Source: Patescibacteria group bacterium (GTDB taxonomy: Bacteria; Patescibacteriota; Patescibacteriia; UBA9934). Taken from it: DNA of 17,355 bases. Every line of letters begins with the position of its first letter. Positions within the stretch are counted from its first letter, which is position 1. The translations under genes and the position numbers were made by a program. Where the stretch lies: contig JAHILS010000042.1 in assembly GCA_018896835.1 (NCBI GenBank), forward strand, positions 1 to 17,355, written 5' to 3'. Shown here piece by piece: positions 1 through 6,913 of this stretch. The notes under the pieces were generated by a model. That model made no database searches. It worked only from the letters and a program-made list of their open reading frames with translations, and had not been told where the DNA came from.

Positions 1-42
1 GCACGAGATGTGCGGGCGCTGCGGTGTCGAGTAGCGCGAGGG

Positions 43-1041
43 CTACTTGTGGAGCTTGAGGCCGTGCTTCTGACGGAAGGCCTCGAGCTTCTTGTTCTTT
101 TCGATGCTGACATAGTACCGGATCAGCAGGCGCAGTTTGTTGCCCGGCGCGCGGACCGGGAACCAGCGCCGATTGCGTCCCCAGCCGTCTGAGCCAAGTC
201 GAGCCCTTCCGACCGGGCACTCCCAGCTCTGTATCGGCCCGATATCGGCATACGCCCCCCAGAGCCAGGTAATAGGGAGGGCGTCCGTCTGCTCCAGAAT
301 CAGGGGCTTGGAACCCCGACAGTTCTGGCCGTACTGGTACGTGACGTGCTTGGCCGTGTTCTCCCAGGCCATGAGGTCGTCCGAGACGTCGGGCACAAGC
401 TCGGCCGTGCGATGCGCGCGCCACACCATCTCGATGTAGGCGTTCAGCGTGGCATTGTCAGCGTGCTTGCGCAGGCGTTGGGCGAAGACCGCATTTCGGG
501 TCCCGGGATCCTTGGGGTCCAAGGCGACGAAGTGCAGGTCGTTTTCGACCGGACCGAGCGACTTGCAGAACGCGCGGATGGCCTCGACCACGGTGTCGAA
601 CGCGCGCTTGAGGTCGTCGCGCTCGATGAACCGGCTGATGTGGTGCCGGTAGTAGGTGTTGACCGCGTGTGGCCAGCTCTCAACCAGCTCCACTTCAGCG
701 CGGGTCATCTGGACGAACAGGGGGGTGAAGGTATCCTGGCAGGCCAGGACAGACCTCGACTCCCTCTTATTTTCCACCAACGCGAGCAACAACATGCCTC
801 GGTGGTTGGTGGCCAGGGCCAGTTCGACCAGGCGTCCGTAGGCTTGGGCCCAGTCGCTTCTGGGCATGGAGCTGACCATGTATACGAACTGTCGCCAGTT
901 CGGCTCCATGCGGTCAGCTTGGACCTCGGCCACGTAGGCCTGAAACAGTTGATCCAGTTTCCCGTGCCTCGCGGCCAGGGCGATGGCGGTCTCAGGATCA
1001 TCCCGGAGGATGTCCAGGAGCGCCGTGGTGTTGCCGTTCAT
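43..1041 (-). CDS. GC-rich orphan protein of unknown function
   Basis: I do not recognise this 332-residue protein. No signal peptide or obvious membrane segment is visible. The N-terminal half reads as alpha-helical (residues about 5-170, with helices of the type DPETAIALAARHGKLDQL, suggestive of a helical-repeat fold). The C-terminal third is rich in Trp and Arg (about residues 255-310) and ends in a Lys-rich tail. The start is supported by GGGAG six bases upstream of ATG, which is unusual here because most plus-strand genes lack a Shine-Dalgarno. It ends in TAG. One sampled line within the gene is about 65% GC, against roughly 30-45% in core genes, and it lies on the opposite strand to the core genes. 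An antisense frame is also open, but its composition (His, Val, Gly, Asp-rich) is that of a shadow. Probably a real gene of foreign origin; function unknown. Confidence 0.75.
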   Translation of the reverse strand: MNGNTTALLDILRDDPETAIALAARHGKLDQLFQAYVAEVQADRMEPNWRQFVYMVSSMPRSDWAQAYGRLVELALATNHRGMLLLALVENKRESRSVLACQDTFTPLFVQMTRAEVELVESWPHAVNTYYRHHISRFIERDDLKRAFDTVVEAIRAFCKSLGPVENDLHFVALDPKDPGTRNAVFAQRLRKHADNATLNAYIEMVWRAHRTAELVPDVSDDLMAWENTAKHVTYQYGQNCRGSKPLILEQTDALPITWLWGAYADIGPIQSWECPVGRARLGSDGWGRNRRWFPVRAPGNKLRLLIRYYVSIEKNKKLEAFRQKHGLKLHK

Positions 1042-1125
1042 GTCGTTCTCCCGCCAGTGCGTTCATGCATCTGGCATTTGGAGTTCGGTGTTGGGTCTGG
1101 GGAATCTCCCAGTCAACCGAAGAAA

Positions 1126-1152
1126 AATATACTAAAAAGGCTAAAAAGTCAA
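1126..1152 (-). promoter_or_regulatory. Possible promoter of the GC-rich orphan gene
   Basis: Read on the minus strand, TTGACT (1152-1147) is followed after 15 bases by TATATT (1131-1126). The spacer is shorter than the usual 17. The predicted transcript would have a leader of about 80 bases, containing a small hairpin with CTGGG/CCCAG arms near 1097-1112, before the ATG at 1041. The patch is AT-rich in otherwise GC-rich sequence, which helps the case. Confidence 0.4.
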
Positions 1153-1156
1153 GCAT

Positions 1157-1185
1157 TTGCGTGATTTATCTTTGCGTGTTATCCT
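1157..1185 (+). promoter_or_regulatory. Candidate nusA promoter, -35 with extended -10
   Basis: TTGCGT (1157-1162), a 17-base spacer and TATCCT (1180-1185), with the TG of an extended -10 at 1177-1178. It points toward nusA. Transcription would begin near 1192 and give a leader of about 230 bases before the chosen nusA start at 1425, crossing a small hairpin, a G-rich run and the folded repeat. The position is divergent from the orphan-gene promoter just upstream. Confidence 0.45.
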
Positions 1186-1300
1186 ATGGCTACTGGATGA
1201 ATCTCGGCCTGACGGCCGGGATCGTTTGTTAGAAGGGGGTGGGGTGGCTCCATATATGAATACTTCTTTGAAATATTAAATATAAATCAATTAATAACTT

Positions 1301-1411
1301 GTCATTCCTGGCCTGACCGGGAATCTCCGGCGAAGCCGGACCAGGCTCCGCCTGGCATCGGAACTATCGAACTCGATAAACGCTGGATCCTAGCTCTATG
1401 GCTGGGATGAC
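1301..1411. repeat. 111-bp folded intergenic repeat (MITE/palindromic type)
   Basis: The outer ends GTCATTCC (1301-1308) and GGGATGAC (1404-1411) pair with one G-U. Inside lie successive hairpins: ATTCCTGG/CCGGGAAT (about 1304-1324), CCGGC-gaa-GCCGG, CCAGGC-tcc-GCCTGG, and at the right end ATCCTAGC/GCTGGGAT (1387-1394/1401-1408). Termini of the form GTCATTCC...GGGATGAC are typical of dispersed intergenic palindromic repeats in many bacterial genomes; copy number in this genome cannot be seen from the window. The two in-frame ATG codons at 1398 and 1407 lie in the loop and arm of the last hairpin, so they are unlikely to be the nusA start. Confidence 0.65.
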
Positions 1412-1424
1412 GGAACAAAATCAT

Positions 1425-2792
1425 ATGGCATCAGAAATTGAACAAGCAATACGTTACGTCTGCGAGGAAAAAGGACTTTCTTATGAGTCGGTTTTGGAGA
1501 CAATCGAAACAGCCTTGGCTGCCGCATACCGCAAGGATTATGGAAACCGTCAGCAAAATATTCAGGTGAACTTTGACCCAGCCACTGCTGGCATCGACGC
1601 CTTTGACGTGAAAACCGTTGTTGAAGATATTTCTTTGGAAGAATTGGAAGCAATTCAAGAAGAGCAGGCTAAGAAGGCGGCTGATCGTGAAGCAATGGAC
1701 GCGGCTCCAGAAGAATTACGTCGTCGATCAAAAGAGGACGAAGAAGCGGAAGAAGGCGAAGATGGTCCAAAATTCAATCCCAAAACTGAAATCATGATTT
1801 CAGACGCAAAAGTTTTGAAAATGAGTTCCCAGATTGGAGACGAATTGCGCATACCATTGCCAATGCCAGGTGAGTTTGGACGAATGGCTGCCATGACAGC
1901 CAAGCAAGTTATTACCCAAAAGCTTCGTGAAGCTGAGCGTGAGATCATCTTTAATGAATACAGAGAGCACGAAGGTGAGGTGCTAATTGGAACTGTTCAG
2001 CGCAAAGAAGGACGAGTTGTTTTGGTGGATATCGGAAAAACAGCCGGAGTTATTTTGCCAGCTGACCAGGTTCGCTCAGAGCATTATGATTCAGGGCAAA
2101 AAATAAAAGTTTTTGTTCGAGAAGTGAGCCTTGGCGCTCGTGGTCCACAAATCTTACTTTCACGGTCAAGCGCTGAGCTTGTTAAAGCATTGTTTGATAT
2201 CGAGATCCCAGAGATTGCTGATAATATTGTGGAAATCAAAGCAATTGCCCGTGAGGCAGGGAACAGAACAAAAATCGCAGTGTACACTGAAGATGAATCA
2301 ATCGATCCAATCGGATCATGTATCGGTCAGCGCGGAGTGCGAATTCAAACAATTATTGCTGAGATTGGTGGTGAGAAGATTGATGTTATTGAATGGTCGT
2401 CCGAACCAAAGCAATTCATAGAAAATGCTTTGTCACCTGCGAAGATTGATTCTGTTGAACTTGAGGAAGAAGAAAAGACAGCAGTCATCCATGTTAATAA
2501 AGATCAACTTTCCTTGGCGATTGGACGCGGAGGTCAGAACGTTCGTTTAGCTTCCGAGCTCACAGGTTGGAGAATTAGCGTGCGTGAAGATGCGGAAGAA
2601 GAACTCAAAGACGTTCAAGAAGATGCGGAAATTGAAGAAGATGTTAAGAGTATTGAGGAGGATTCGGGTATTGTTGAAGAAAGCGTTGAGGAAGAAAGCC
2701 AGACTGAAGTGTCATCAGAAGAATTAGCCAGCGAAGAGGAGGAAGAGTCAGAAGAAGAAGTTGAAGAAATAATTGAAGGAAACGAAGAATAG
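1425..2792 (+). CDS. nusA: Transcription termination/antitermination factor NusA
   Basis: NusA binds RNA polymerase and nascent RNA, modulating pausing, intrinsic termination and antitermination. With the ATG at 1425 the protein has 455 residues and begins MASEIEQAI, matching the family N-terminus; the upstream in-frame ATGs at 1398 and 1407 fall inside a repeat hairpin. Order: N-terminal polymerase-binding domain interrupted by an acidic insertion (about residues 79-118), S1 domain (about 184-240, with VLVDIGKTAGVILP), KH1 with GQRG at 301-304, KH2 with GRGG at 367-370, and a Glu-rich tail from about 395. E. coli-type AR1/AR2 repeats are not evident; the tail is low-complexity. It ends in TAG, and yidC follows four bases later. 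rimP and infB, its usual neighbours, are absent here. Confidence 0.95.
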   Translation: MASEIEQAIRYVCEEKGLSYESVLETIETALAAAYRKDYGNRQQNIQVNFDPATAGIDAFDVKTVVEDISLEELEAIQEEQAKKAADREAMDAAPEELRRRSKEDEEAEEGEDGPKFNPKTEIMISDAKVLKMSSQIGDELRIPLPMPGEFGRMAAMTAKQVITQKLREAEREIIFNEYREHEGEVLIGTVQRKEGRVVLVDIGKTAGVILPADQVRSEHYDSGQKIKVFVREVSLGARGPQILLSRSSAELVKALFDIEIPEIADNIVEIKAIAREAGNRTKIAVYTEDESIDPIGSCIGQRGVRIQTIIAEIGGEKIDVIEWSSEPKQFIENALSPAKIDSVELEEEEKTAVIHVNKDQLSLAIGRGGQNVRLASELTGWRISVREDAEEELKDVQEDAEIEEDVKSIEEDSGIVEESVEEESQTEVSSEELASEEEEESEEEVEEIIEGNEE

Positions 2793-2796
2793 GCCT

Positions 2797-3531
2797 ATGG
2801 AATTTTTCTTCACGATTTTTTATCAGCCGTTGTATAACTTACTTGTTGGTTTTTACGATCTTTTTCCATCTGCCGGCATGGGTCTAGCAATCATCTTGGT
2901 AACGATTCTTATTAAAGTTCTTTTGTTTCCATTTACTTTTAAATCTCTGCGAGGGCAAAAGCAGATGAATGAGTTGCAACCGAAAATCGCCAAAATCAGG
3001 GAGGACTACAAGGACGATAAAGAAAAAATGGCAAAAGAGTTAATGTCGGTTTACAAAGATAATAATGTAAATCCATTTTCTTCCTGCTTGCCATTACTTA
3101 TTCAGCTACCGATCTTTTTTGCTCTTTACCGAGTTTTGCGTGATGGGCTCGGGCAGATTAATACCGAATATTTGTACAGTTTTGTGCATGCTCCAGAATC
3201 AATAAATTCAATATTTTTGGGTATAGTTGATTTGGCAAGCATTTCAATTCCATTGGCTGTTTTGGCAGCTATTGCACAATATTTTCAAGTTAAACTCACC
3301 ATGGTTCAAAAGCCTGTTTCCGAAGTGAAGAAGAGCGCGGGGGCAATGGATGAGAACATGATGGCAAACATGAATAAGATGATGTTGTACTTTATGCCAG
3401 CCATGACTTTAATGATCGGTTGCACTTCAATGCCAGGAGGAGTAATGCTTTATTGGCTTTCCACAACATTTATCACGATTTTGCTCTACAGAATTTTCCT
3501 TAATAAGCCAAAGGAAGAAGAGAAGAAGTGA
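2797..3531 (+). CDS. yidC: Membrane protein insertase YidC/Oxa1 family
   Basis: YidC inserts membrane proteins, alone or with SecYEG. The 244-residue product is the short form without the large periplasmic domain of proteobacterial YidC, and has no lipobox. Segments: hydrophobic N-terminus, first conserved transmembrane helix (about 28-46), a charged cytoplasmic hairpin with QPKIAKIREDY, then NPFSSCLPLLIQLPIF, which matches the family signature, and two or three further helices ending in a Lys/Glu tail. The groove position that is Arg in E. coli and Bacillus (IVRGIMYPL-type) appears to be Lys40 (LIKVLLFPF). I chose ATG 2797, four bases after nusA, because the protein then starts MEFFF; an in-frame ATG at 2773 would overlap nusA by 20 bases. 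No Shine-Dalgarno is visible. A strong terminator follows. Confidence 0.93.
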   Translation: MEFFFTIFYQPLYNLLVGFYDLFPSAGMGLAIILVTILIKVLLFPFTFKSLRGQKQMNELQPKIAKIREDYKDDKEKMAKELMSVYKDNNVNPFSSCLPLLIQLPIFFALYRVLRDGLGQINTEYLYSFVHAPESINSIFLGIVDLASISIPLAVLAAIAQYFQVKLTMVQKPVSEVKKSAGAMDENMMANMNKMMLYFMPAMTLMIGCTSMPGGVMLYWLSTTFITILLYRIFLNKPKEEEKK

Positions 3532-3532
3532 A

Positions 3533-3560
3533 AAAAACCGCGCGTGAAAGCGCGGTTTTT
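3533..3560 (+). terminator. Intrinsic terminator after nusA-yidC
   Basis: An 11-base-pair stem, AAAAACCGCGC/GCGCGGTTTTT (3533-3543 and 3550-3560), with a six-base loop, begins two bases after the yidC stop. The A/T ends make it function-like in both directions, but the neighbouring genes all run forward. Confidence 0.92.
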
Positions 3561-3568
3561 GCTATACT
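3560..3568 (+). promoter_or_regulatory. Extended -10 promoter of the envelope operon
   Basis: TGCTATACT begins on the last T of the preceding terminator. There is no credible -35 because that region is the terminator stem. The start would be near 3575, about five bases before the ATG at 3580, so the mRNA would be nearly leaderless. Confidence 0.7.
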
Positions 3569-3579
3569 ATTAGTAATCT

Positions 3580-4614
3580 ATGAAATCAAAAATATTCCGC
3601 GGGATTGTTTTCTTTTTAGCTCTGGCTATTGGTTTGGGGGTTTTCGGATATCTTATTTGGCGTGAAGGTTGGGAGAATATTGTCCAAACACTTATTTCAT
3701 TTGGTTTTTGGCCATTTATTGGCTTTGTAGTTTTATCGCTTTTAAACTTTGGGCTTTATAGTTGGCGGTGGCAATTAATTTTAAATCACAGCGTTGCTAA
3801 AAAACAGCGATTGTCGTTTTGGCACATGTATCAACACCGTATGGCTGGATTTGCCGTAAGCTATCTAACTCCTGTTGCGCAAGCTGGTGGTGAACCGGTA
3901 CGAATTGGTATGCTTATGACCGACGGCGTGGAAAGCAAGCGGGCAACAAGTTCGGTGATGCTCGACATTACAATTGAGCTGATGGCATACATTTCATTTA
4001 TAATTGCGGGCGTTATTTTGGCAGTGATTACCGGATTGAGTTCTGCCAACACGCTTATTGCTATTGGTGCTGGACTGATTGTTCTACTTGTCCTGTTAAC
4101 AGGATTTTTATTTGGAGTTGCCAAGGGTGACGGTTGGATTTCAAAACTATTTTTAGTTTTTAGACTTAACAAGATTAAGTCAATGAACAAAGTTGAGGGC
4201 TGGATAAAGCAAACAGAGGGAATGATGACTGGACTTTTGCATGCGAAAAAATCATTTTTATTTCTAATTGCCATTCTTGCCATTACTGTTATTTCCTTTA
4301 GAGTAGTGGAGGTTTTTTATCTGGCCTTTTTCTTTGATGTTAATTTGTCTTTTGCCCAAGCATTTCTAGTTAGTACATTGCCTGGCATCGCTTTACTTTT
4401 GCCAGTGCCAGCTGGGCTCGGAGTTTTTGAAGGTGGATTTGCTAGCTTGTTTACCATATTATCTATACCACTTTCGGCTGTTGCCTTTGCCCTAGTTATC
4501 CGACTAAGAGACACAATTTTTATTGGTTTTGGTGTTATTCATCTATTGCGCAAAGGTGGCAAGGTGGTGCAAGATGTAATAAAGAAACGCTCCTATGCCT
4601 CCAAGGCCGATTGA
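3580..4614 (+). CDS. Flippase-like UPF0104 / LPG-synthase transmembrane family protein
   Basis: This 344-residue polytopic protein belongs to the family related to the membrane half of lysylphosphatidylglycerol synthase (YbhN, UPF0104/TIGR00374 type). It carries the family signature AGGEPVRIGML at residues 102-112, which follows a loop containing YQHRMAGFAVSYLTPVAQ. Seven or eight hydrophobic helices are visible, beginning at about residues 5-28, with a basic C-terminus. The length suits the family. Members are implicated in lipid or glycolipid translocation, but the substrate cannot be read from the sequence. The last 20 bases overlap the next gene, which implies translational coupling, and the neighbours (nucleotidyltransferase-fold protein, O-antigen ligase) suggest glycan-lipid export. 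The start codon sits just after an extended -10 element with no Shine-Dalgarno. Confidence 0.85.
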   Translation: MKSKIFRGIVFFLALAIGLGVFGYLIWREGWENIVQTLISFGFWPFIGFVVLSLLNFGLYSWRWQLILNHSVAKKQRLSFWHMYQHRMAGFAVSYLTPVAQAGGEPVRIGMLMTDGVESKRATSSVMLDITIELMAYISFIIAGVILAVITGLSSANTLIAIGAGLIVLLVLLTGFLFGVAKGDGWISKLFLVFRLNKIKSMNKVEGWIKQTEGMMTGLLHAKKSFLFLIAILAITVISFRVVEVFYLAFFFDVNLSFAQAFLVSTLPGIALLLPVPAGLGVFEGGFASLFTILSIPLSAVAFALVIRLRDTIFIGFGVIHLLRKGGKVVQDVIKKRSYASKAD

Positions 4615-5497
4615 AAAAGATATTCACAATACACTGGCTTATTTTGCCTATTCTCAATATCCGCTCACAATTTTTGAGTTATTTAAGTGGCAATACAAGC
4701 CAGAGCGAGTTTATGGATACCACGAGATCGAAGACATGGTAAAAAATTCATCGTGGCTTTCAAAGCGCATCGGACATTTTGAAGGAATGTATGGTCTTGG
4801 CACAAACGGTGAGGTTGAACAACAAGTCGCCAATCGTAAACGTCGATATTTAGATTCGGTAAGGAAGCAACGTAAAGTACAAAAAGTCGTTCGTTATGTA
4901 TCTCGACTGCCATGCGTGCAGGGAATAGCAATCTGTAATTCTTTATCATTTCATTTCACGCGCGAGAAGAGTGATATTGATTTGTTTATCATCACTTCAC
5001 GCGGTCGACTGTGGAGCGCAAGATTTTGGGCAGTTGCTCCATTGTTATTTTTACGGCAAAGACCTGGTGAAACAAAAAAAGATCCAGTTGATATGAGTTT
5101 TTTTCTTTCAGAAAATAATTTGAATATCGAACATTTGTGCATTGGTGACGAAGATCCGTATTTGTCTTTTTGGATAAGAAATTTAATGCCTGTTTATGGC
5201 AGTGCCGAGCTCTGGGATAAATTTTTTACAGAAAATAACTGGACTCATGCATTATTGCCAAACGCTCACGTTCCTAAAAGGGCATATCAAGTAAGGTGTG
5301 GGTCAAGATTTTCAATACCATTTTGTCCAATGCCAGAGTGCTGGTTGCGCGTACTGCAATTGATTAGATTGCCAGGCAAAATTAAGTTATTGGCCAATTC
5401 TGATACTTGTGTTGTTATGGATGACACAATGCTTAAGTTCCATACAACCGATCGGCGCGCAGAAATTGCCGAAGCATTTGAAAAAAAGTGTGTTTAA
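4595..5497 (+). CDS. Nucleotidyltransferase-fold protein of unknown substrate
   Basis: The 300-residue product has a short N-terminal helical region that looks like a winged-helix (residues about 8-70), a basic linker (about 80-105), and a core with CNS (114-116) followed by SDIDLFIIT (126-134). The spacing of NS and DxD resembles the polymerase-beta-type nucleotidyltransferase active site (GS...DxD); Asp166 in DPVDMSFF could be the third acidic residue. The usual Gly-Ser is replaced by Asn-Ser. A hydrophobic patch lies at about residues 137-153. I recall similar unnamed proteins in Patescibacteria, but cannot name a substrate. It overlaps the flippase gene by 20 bases and ends four bases before the ligase start, so it is surely co-expressed with both. 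The start has no Shine-Dalgarno, as expected for coupled translation. Confidence 0.7.
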   Translation: MPPRPIEKDIHNTLAYFAYSQYPLTIFELFKWQYKPERVYGYHEIEDMVKNSSWLSKRIGHFEGMYGLGTNGEVEQQVANRKRRYLDSVRKQRKVQKVVRYVSRLPCVQGIAICNSLSFHFTREKSDIDLFIITSRGRLWSARFWAVAPLLFLRQRPGETKKDPVDMSFFLSENNLNIEHLCIGDEDPYLSFWIRNLMPVYGSAELWDKFFTENNWTHALLPNAHVPKRAYQVRCGSRFSIPFCPMPECWLRVLQLIRLPGKIKLLANSDTCVVMDDTMLKFHTTDRRAEIAEAFEKKCV

Positions 5498-5501
5498 TAT
5501 T

Positions 5502-6839
5502 ATGAATTTTAAGGAGGCTAAAGAACGTTTATTACCATTTGTTTTACCTTTAGTTTTCTTTTTGTTGCCTTGGCAAATAAGGTGGATTTTTTCCCAACAG
5601 CTCATAGCGGGCAATGCTTTTGAGTACGGCGTGATAAGTCTTTACGCGGTTGAAGTTCTTGTTTTTATAGCTCTCTTGCTTTATGGCCGTTTGAAGATTT
5701 CTGCAGATTATCAAAAAGTGATTGGATTTGCACTGTTGTTTTTACTTTATGTTTTTGTTTCTAGTTTATTTGCCATCAATCATGCTGTTGCCTTCGGGCA
5801 ACTAATACATATCGTTTTTGCGATTTTGTTATTTTTACTTCTGTTGGATAAAAGAACTAACTTGCGACATACAGCTTTGGGTTTTGTGCTTGGTTTGGTA
5901 ATTCCGTGCTGCTTGGGAATGTGGCAGGTTGTAACTGGTGGGTCGGGAGCCTCGACTATTTTAGGGCTTGCGCATCGCGATGCGCAAACGCTTGGTGACG
6001 CAGTTTTAACTCTGTCTGACGGAGTGCGTATTCTGCGAGCCTATGGAAGTTTTAGTCACCCAAATATTTTCGGCGGATATTTAGCTGTTGGGCTTTTGAG
6101 TTTTTTGTTGTTCCCGACGTCATTGTCGCGAGAGCACGGACCCATTAGTTGGAGTTATTTTTTGAGGCCATTGTTTATACTGATCCTAATTATTAGTTTG
6201 ATAATCACTTATTCTCAATCAGCTTGGCTGGCAGTTGTGGTTGCATTTATCTGCGGATTATCAATGTGGTTGTTTGTTTCTAATTCCAGTTCTAATGATA
6301 GTAAGAGAAAAATTCATCTAAGCAGATTTTTTGGTCAGTGGTCTGGCAGTGAAAGGACGTTGAAGTGGTTGGCTGGTTTTTTTGTAGTGATTGTGATGTT
6401 GGGTTCTATCTTGGGAGTGCAGGCGCTTAGCCTAGCAGGCATCGGACAGACTTCGATCGCGCAGCGCGCAGAACAGTATCAACAATGGCCTCAAGTTGCG
6501 GTTGGGTCGTGGGTGCTTGGTTCTGGACTTGGAAATTATACTTATGCGCTTGAAGGGGTTTACCCTGGAAAATGGTGGTGGGAGTATCAGCCTGTTCATA
6601 ATGTTTTGTTGTTGGTTATCGGGGAGATTGGGATTGCCGGATTGGTAATTTTGATTTCTTGGTTTTTCGCGATAGATAAATTCAATTTTTCCAGGTTTCC
6701 CAAGCGATCCGCGGTTGTGGCTATGTCTATAGGTTGTGCACTTTTGATAATTGCTGGGCTAGATCATTATTTGTGGACGCAATGGTCAGGACTAGTATTA
6801 ACGGTTTATGTGATGGCAATGACTGTTAGGATTGAATAA
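5502..6839 (+). CDS. O-antigen ligase/polymerase-family membrane protein (Wzy/WaaL-like)
   Basis: The protein joins or polymerises lipid-linked glycans at the outer face of the cytoplasmic membrane. It has 445 residues with roughly 10-12 hydrophobic helices. Family marks are FSHPNIFGGYL (His186-Pro187-Asn188), TYSQSAWLAV after a helix, and a large extracytoplasmic loop leading to GSGLGNYTYALE and PVHN (His366-Asn367), then GEIGIAGLVI. These match the Wzy_C/O-antigen ligase domain. I use ATG 5502, four bases after the previous stop; the in-frame ATG at 5409 would add 31 unlikely residues overlapping the upstream gene. AAGGAGG at 5511-5517 lies inside the coding region and is simply Lys-Glu-Ala codons. 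Ligase and polymerase activities cannot be told apart from sequence, and no glycosyltransferases lie in the window. Confidence 0.88.
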   Translation: MNFKEAKERLLPFVLPLVFFLLPWQIRWIFSQQLIAGNAFEYGVISLYAVEVLVFIALLLYGRLKISADYQKVIGFALLFLLYVFVSSLFAINHAVAFGQLIHIVFAILLFLLLLDKRTNLRHTALGFVLGLVIPCCLGMWQVVTGGSGASTILGLAHRDAQTLGDAVLTLSDGVRILRAYGSFSHPNIFGGYLAVGLLSFLLFPTSLSREHGPISWSYFLRPLFILILIISLIITYSQSAWLAVVVAFICGLSMWLFVSNSSSNDSKRKIHLSRFFGQWSGSERTLKWLAGFFVVIVMLGSILGVQALSLAGIGQTSIAQRAEQYQQWPQVAVGSWVLGSGLGNYTYALEGVYPGKWWWEYQPVHNVLLLVIGEIGIAGLVILISWFFAIDKFNFSRFPKRSAVVAMSIGCALLIIAGLDHYLWTQWSGLVLTVYVMAMTVRIE

Positions 6840-6874
6840 TGTTGATATTGAGGGGATCGAGTGGGATGAGAGGG

Positions 6875-6913
6875 AACGAACATGTCCAGCACCGGGTGCT
6901 GGACATGTTCGTT
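6875..6913. terminator. 39-bp perfect palindrome, likely bidirectional terminator
   Basis: Arms of 19 bases (6875-6893 and 6895-6913) are perfectly complementary around one central G; the core is CCAGCACC/GGTGCTGG flanked by GAACATGT/ACATGTTC. A short TTTT ends the plus-strand arm. It lies 35 bases after the ligase stop, so it probably ends that operon. The stem is longer and more perfect than the other terminators here. Confidence 0.65.

Larger units (their letters stand above)
1042..1424. other. Long intergenic region between orphan gene and nusA
   Basis: This 383-base gap has no convincing gene. In order it holds the minus-strand orphan leader and promoter, the plus-strand extended -10 promoter, a short hairpin with CGGCC/GGCCG arms (about 1205-1218), a G-rich run (1235-1247), an AT-rich stretch (about 1255-1298) that could contain a second weak promoter, and the folded repeat at 1301-1411. 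I see no tRNA and no riboswitch I can name. Confidence 0.6.

Noticed and set aside
346..1164. A 272-codon plus-strand frame opposite the first orphan gene
   Set aside because: Its composition (excess His, Val, Gly, Asp) is that of the complement of a GC-rich gene, it has no Shine-Dalgarno, and the minus-strand frame has natural protein composition and a good start.
1398..1424. Upstream in-frame starts for nusA at 1398 and 1407
   Set aside because: They lie in a hairpin of the folded repeat, and the NusA family N-terminus matches the product from 1425.
5409..5501. Upstream extension of the O-antigen ligase frame
   Set aside because: It overlaps the preceding gene by 89 bases and adds residues unlike a membrane-protein N-terminus; ATG 5502 follows the previous stop directly.
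5511..5517. Strong Shine-Dalgarno-like AAGGAGG
   Set aside because: It is inside the ligase coding region and no start codon follows at suitable spacing; it encodes Lys-Glu-Ala.
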